Origin: CADCWF01 sp903864575
Lineage (GTDB): Bacteria; Chloroflexota; Chloroflexia; Thermomicrobiales; UBA6265
Direction: 5' to 3'
Length of the DNA: 6,858 bases
NCBI GenBank assembly: GCA_040376155.1
Contig: JBEIRG010000237.1
Span: forward strand, 1 to 6,858
Positions within the stretch are counted from its first letter, which is position 1. Each line of letters starts with the position of its first letter. The position numbers and the translations under genes were made by a program. The notes beneath the pieces are model-generated. The model did not search any database. It was not told where the DNA came from and was given only the letters and a program-made list of their open reading frames with translations. Positions 6,329 through 6,858 of this stretch are shown here, piece after piece.

Positions 6329-6640
6329 GTGAACGAGACCTGGGAGCGTCCCGCGAATGAAGACGCGTTCGTGCGGGATGCCTTGTTCGGATGGCGTGGT
6401 TCCTCGGTGGTGCTGTTTGGCGACTACCGCGACGAACGATGGACCGTTTCCCGTGGCTGGGTCGAGGGCGATGCCCTGAAGGACGTCCGACGCTGGACGT
6501 TCGCGGCCCCGAGCGCATTCGCCGGGCAGGTGCGCCGGCTGGTGCTCGAAGCCACCAATGACGGAACGATGGCGCGACTCGTCAGTGGCGACGCGCTCCA
6601 CTGGGCAGAGCAGCAGGCTACCAGCCAGCCACTCGCCTGA
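6329..6640 (+). CDS. Hypothetical protein, 103 residues
   Basis: I do not recognise the family. The GTG start at 6329 has a good ribosome binding site (GGGAGAGG at 6313-6320, 8 nt spacing), and ATG 6321 and GTG 6324 are in another frame that stops at once. The product is soluble and rich in Trp, Arg and acidic residues. It has an N-terminal amphipathic stretch (ETWERPANEDAFVRDAL), a beta-like core (SSVVLFGDYRDERWTVSRGW, residues 25-44), then DVRRWTFAAP and a helix around GQVRRLVLEA. No transmembrane segment, signal peptide or metal motif is visible. The paired strand and charged helix pattern suggests a small folded domain rather than a spurious frame. It lies 143 nt after the deacetylase gene, on the same strand, and converges on the next gene. 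Confidence 0.65.
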   Translation: MNETWERPANEDAFVRDALFGWRGSSVVLFGDYRDERWTVSRGWVEGDALKDVRRWTFAAPSAFAGQVRRLVLEATNDGTMARLVSGDALHWAEQQATSQPLA

Positions 6641-6656
6641 TCCGGACCCACTCGGC

Positions 6657-6858
6657 TCACCCGAGATGAAGCAGCAACCGCGCCCCCAGCGCCGCCGCAG
6701 GCGGCAGGGGGCGCGTCGCGTTCAGCACCCACTGCAGCCTGCGGGGATCGCCGATGAAGCGTTGTGCCCAGAGTTCGCACCGCAGACGCGGCAGCACCCG
6801 GCGCGTGATGTTCTCCGCGTATGGCACGAGCGCCGCCGCGGAGACGTCCCCAGCGGCA
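6657..6858 (-). CDS. C-terminal fragment of a minus-strand gene, possibly FAD-dependent oxidoreductase (geranylgeranyl reductase type)
   Basis: Only the last 66 codons are inside the window, ending in TGA (TCA at 6657-6659 on the plus strand). The readable tail runs AAGDVSAAALVPYAENITRR, then LPRLRCELWAQRF, DPRRLQWVL, and a hydrophobic end ARLLLHLG. An Arg-rich helix with a Y-x-x-x-x-x-R-R pattern, followed by short hydrophobic helices, is what I expect at the C-terminus of geranylgeranyl reductase-like FAD oxidoreductases. The catalytic and FAD-binding parts lie outside, so the call is tentative. Reading frame and GC-rich third positions support real coding. The gene is convergent with the 103-residue gene; 16 nt separate the two stop codons. 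Confidence 0.5.
   Translation of the reverse strand, partial: AAGDVSAAALVPYAENITRRVLPRLRCELWAQRFIGDPRRLQWVLNATRPLPPAAALGARLLLHLG
6679..6715. repeat. Strong nested inverted repeat near a convergent gene end
   Basis: CGCGCCCCC (6679-6687) pairs perfectly with GGGGGCGCG (6707-6715), and inside it GCCGCC (6691-6696) pairs with GGCGGC (6700-6705) around a GCA loop. The only interruption is a small asymmetric internal loop (AGC against A). It lies inside the last 20 codons of the minus-strand gene, 38 nt past the stop of the plus-strand gene. There is no T-run on either side, so it is not a standard intrinsic terminator. It could slow or end readthrough from the plus strand or protect RNA ends, or simply reflect the Pro-Ala coding bias. 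Confidence 0.5.

Noticed and set aside
6651..6665. CTCGG-CTCAC-CCGAG hairpin between the convergent stop codons as an intrinsic terminator
   Set aside because: The stem is only 5 bp and no T-run follows in either direction.
1..6858. CRISPR array, tRNA/rRNA, insertion sequence, phage genes or a defence system
   Set aside because: I saw no direct repeats with spacers, no tRNA-like cloverleaf, no transposase or phage motif, and no base composition shift; the window reads as ordinary metabolic chromosome.

Overview
This GC-rich bacterial window looks like chromosomal DNA from a coenzyme F420-producing organism. The gene content (separate cofD, cofC and single-domain cofE, flanked by two predicted F420-dependent oxidoreductases, plus an FGGY gluconokinase and a PIG-L deacetylase) fits Chloroflexota of the Thermomicrobia type best. 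An actinobacterial origin is less likely because CofE lacks the C-terminal nitroreductase domain of actinobacterial FbiB. The taxonomic call is an inference from gene content, not from a marker gene.

Minus strand, 3617 down to 1: one compact operon, read in the order PPOX-family F420-binding flavin/deazaflavin oxidoreductase, cofD, cofC, cofE, and an LLM-class F420-dependent oxidoreductase that runs off the left edge. The spacing is tight: 3 nt between PPOX and cofD, ATGA overlaps for cofD/cofC and cofC/cofE, then a 46-nt gap with a clear Shine-Dalgarno before the LLM gene. CofC makes the guanylylated C3 precursor, CofD transfers it to FO, and CofE adds the glutamate tail. The two flanking oxidoreductases are likely users of the product. 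The FO-forming genes (cofG/cofH) are not in the window.

A 100-nt divergent intergenic region (3618-3717) separates this operon from a plus-strand group: an FGGY gluconokinase-like carbohydrate kinase, then a PIG-L/LmbE deacetylase 50 nt downstream. A 22-codon ORF with a strong ribosome binding site lies in the gap between the kinase and the deacetylase and overlaps the deacetylase start in another frame. After a 143-nt gap comes a 103-residue protein of unknown function. On the right edge a convergent minus-strand gene is represented only by its last 66 codons, possibly an FAD-dependent oxidoreductase of the geranylgeranyl reductase type.

The core genes are ordinary F420 metabolism. The points most worth a second look are the loss of the glucose-6-phosphate lysine in the LLM protein, the missing dehydro-F420 reductase domain, the short Pro/Cys ORF at the deacetylase start, and the pairing of a gluconokinase with an F420 operon.
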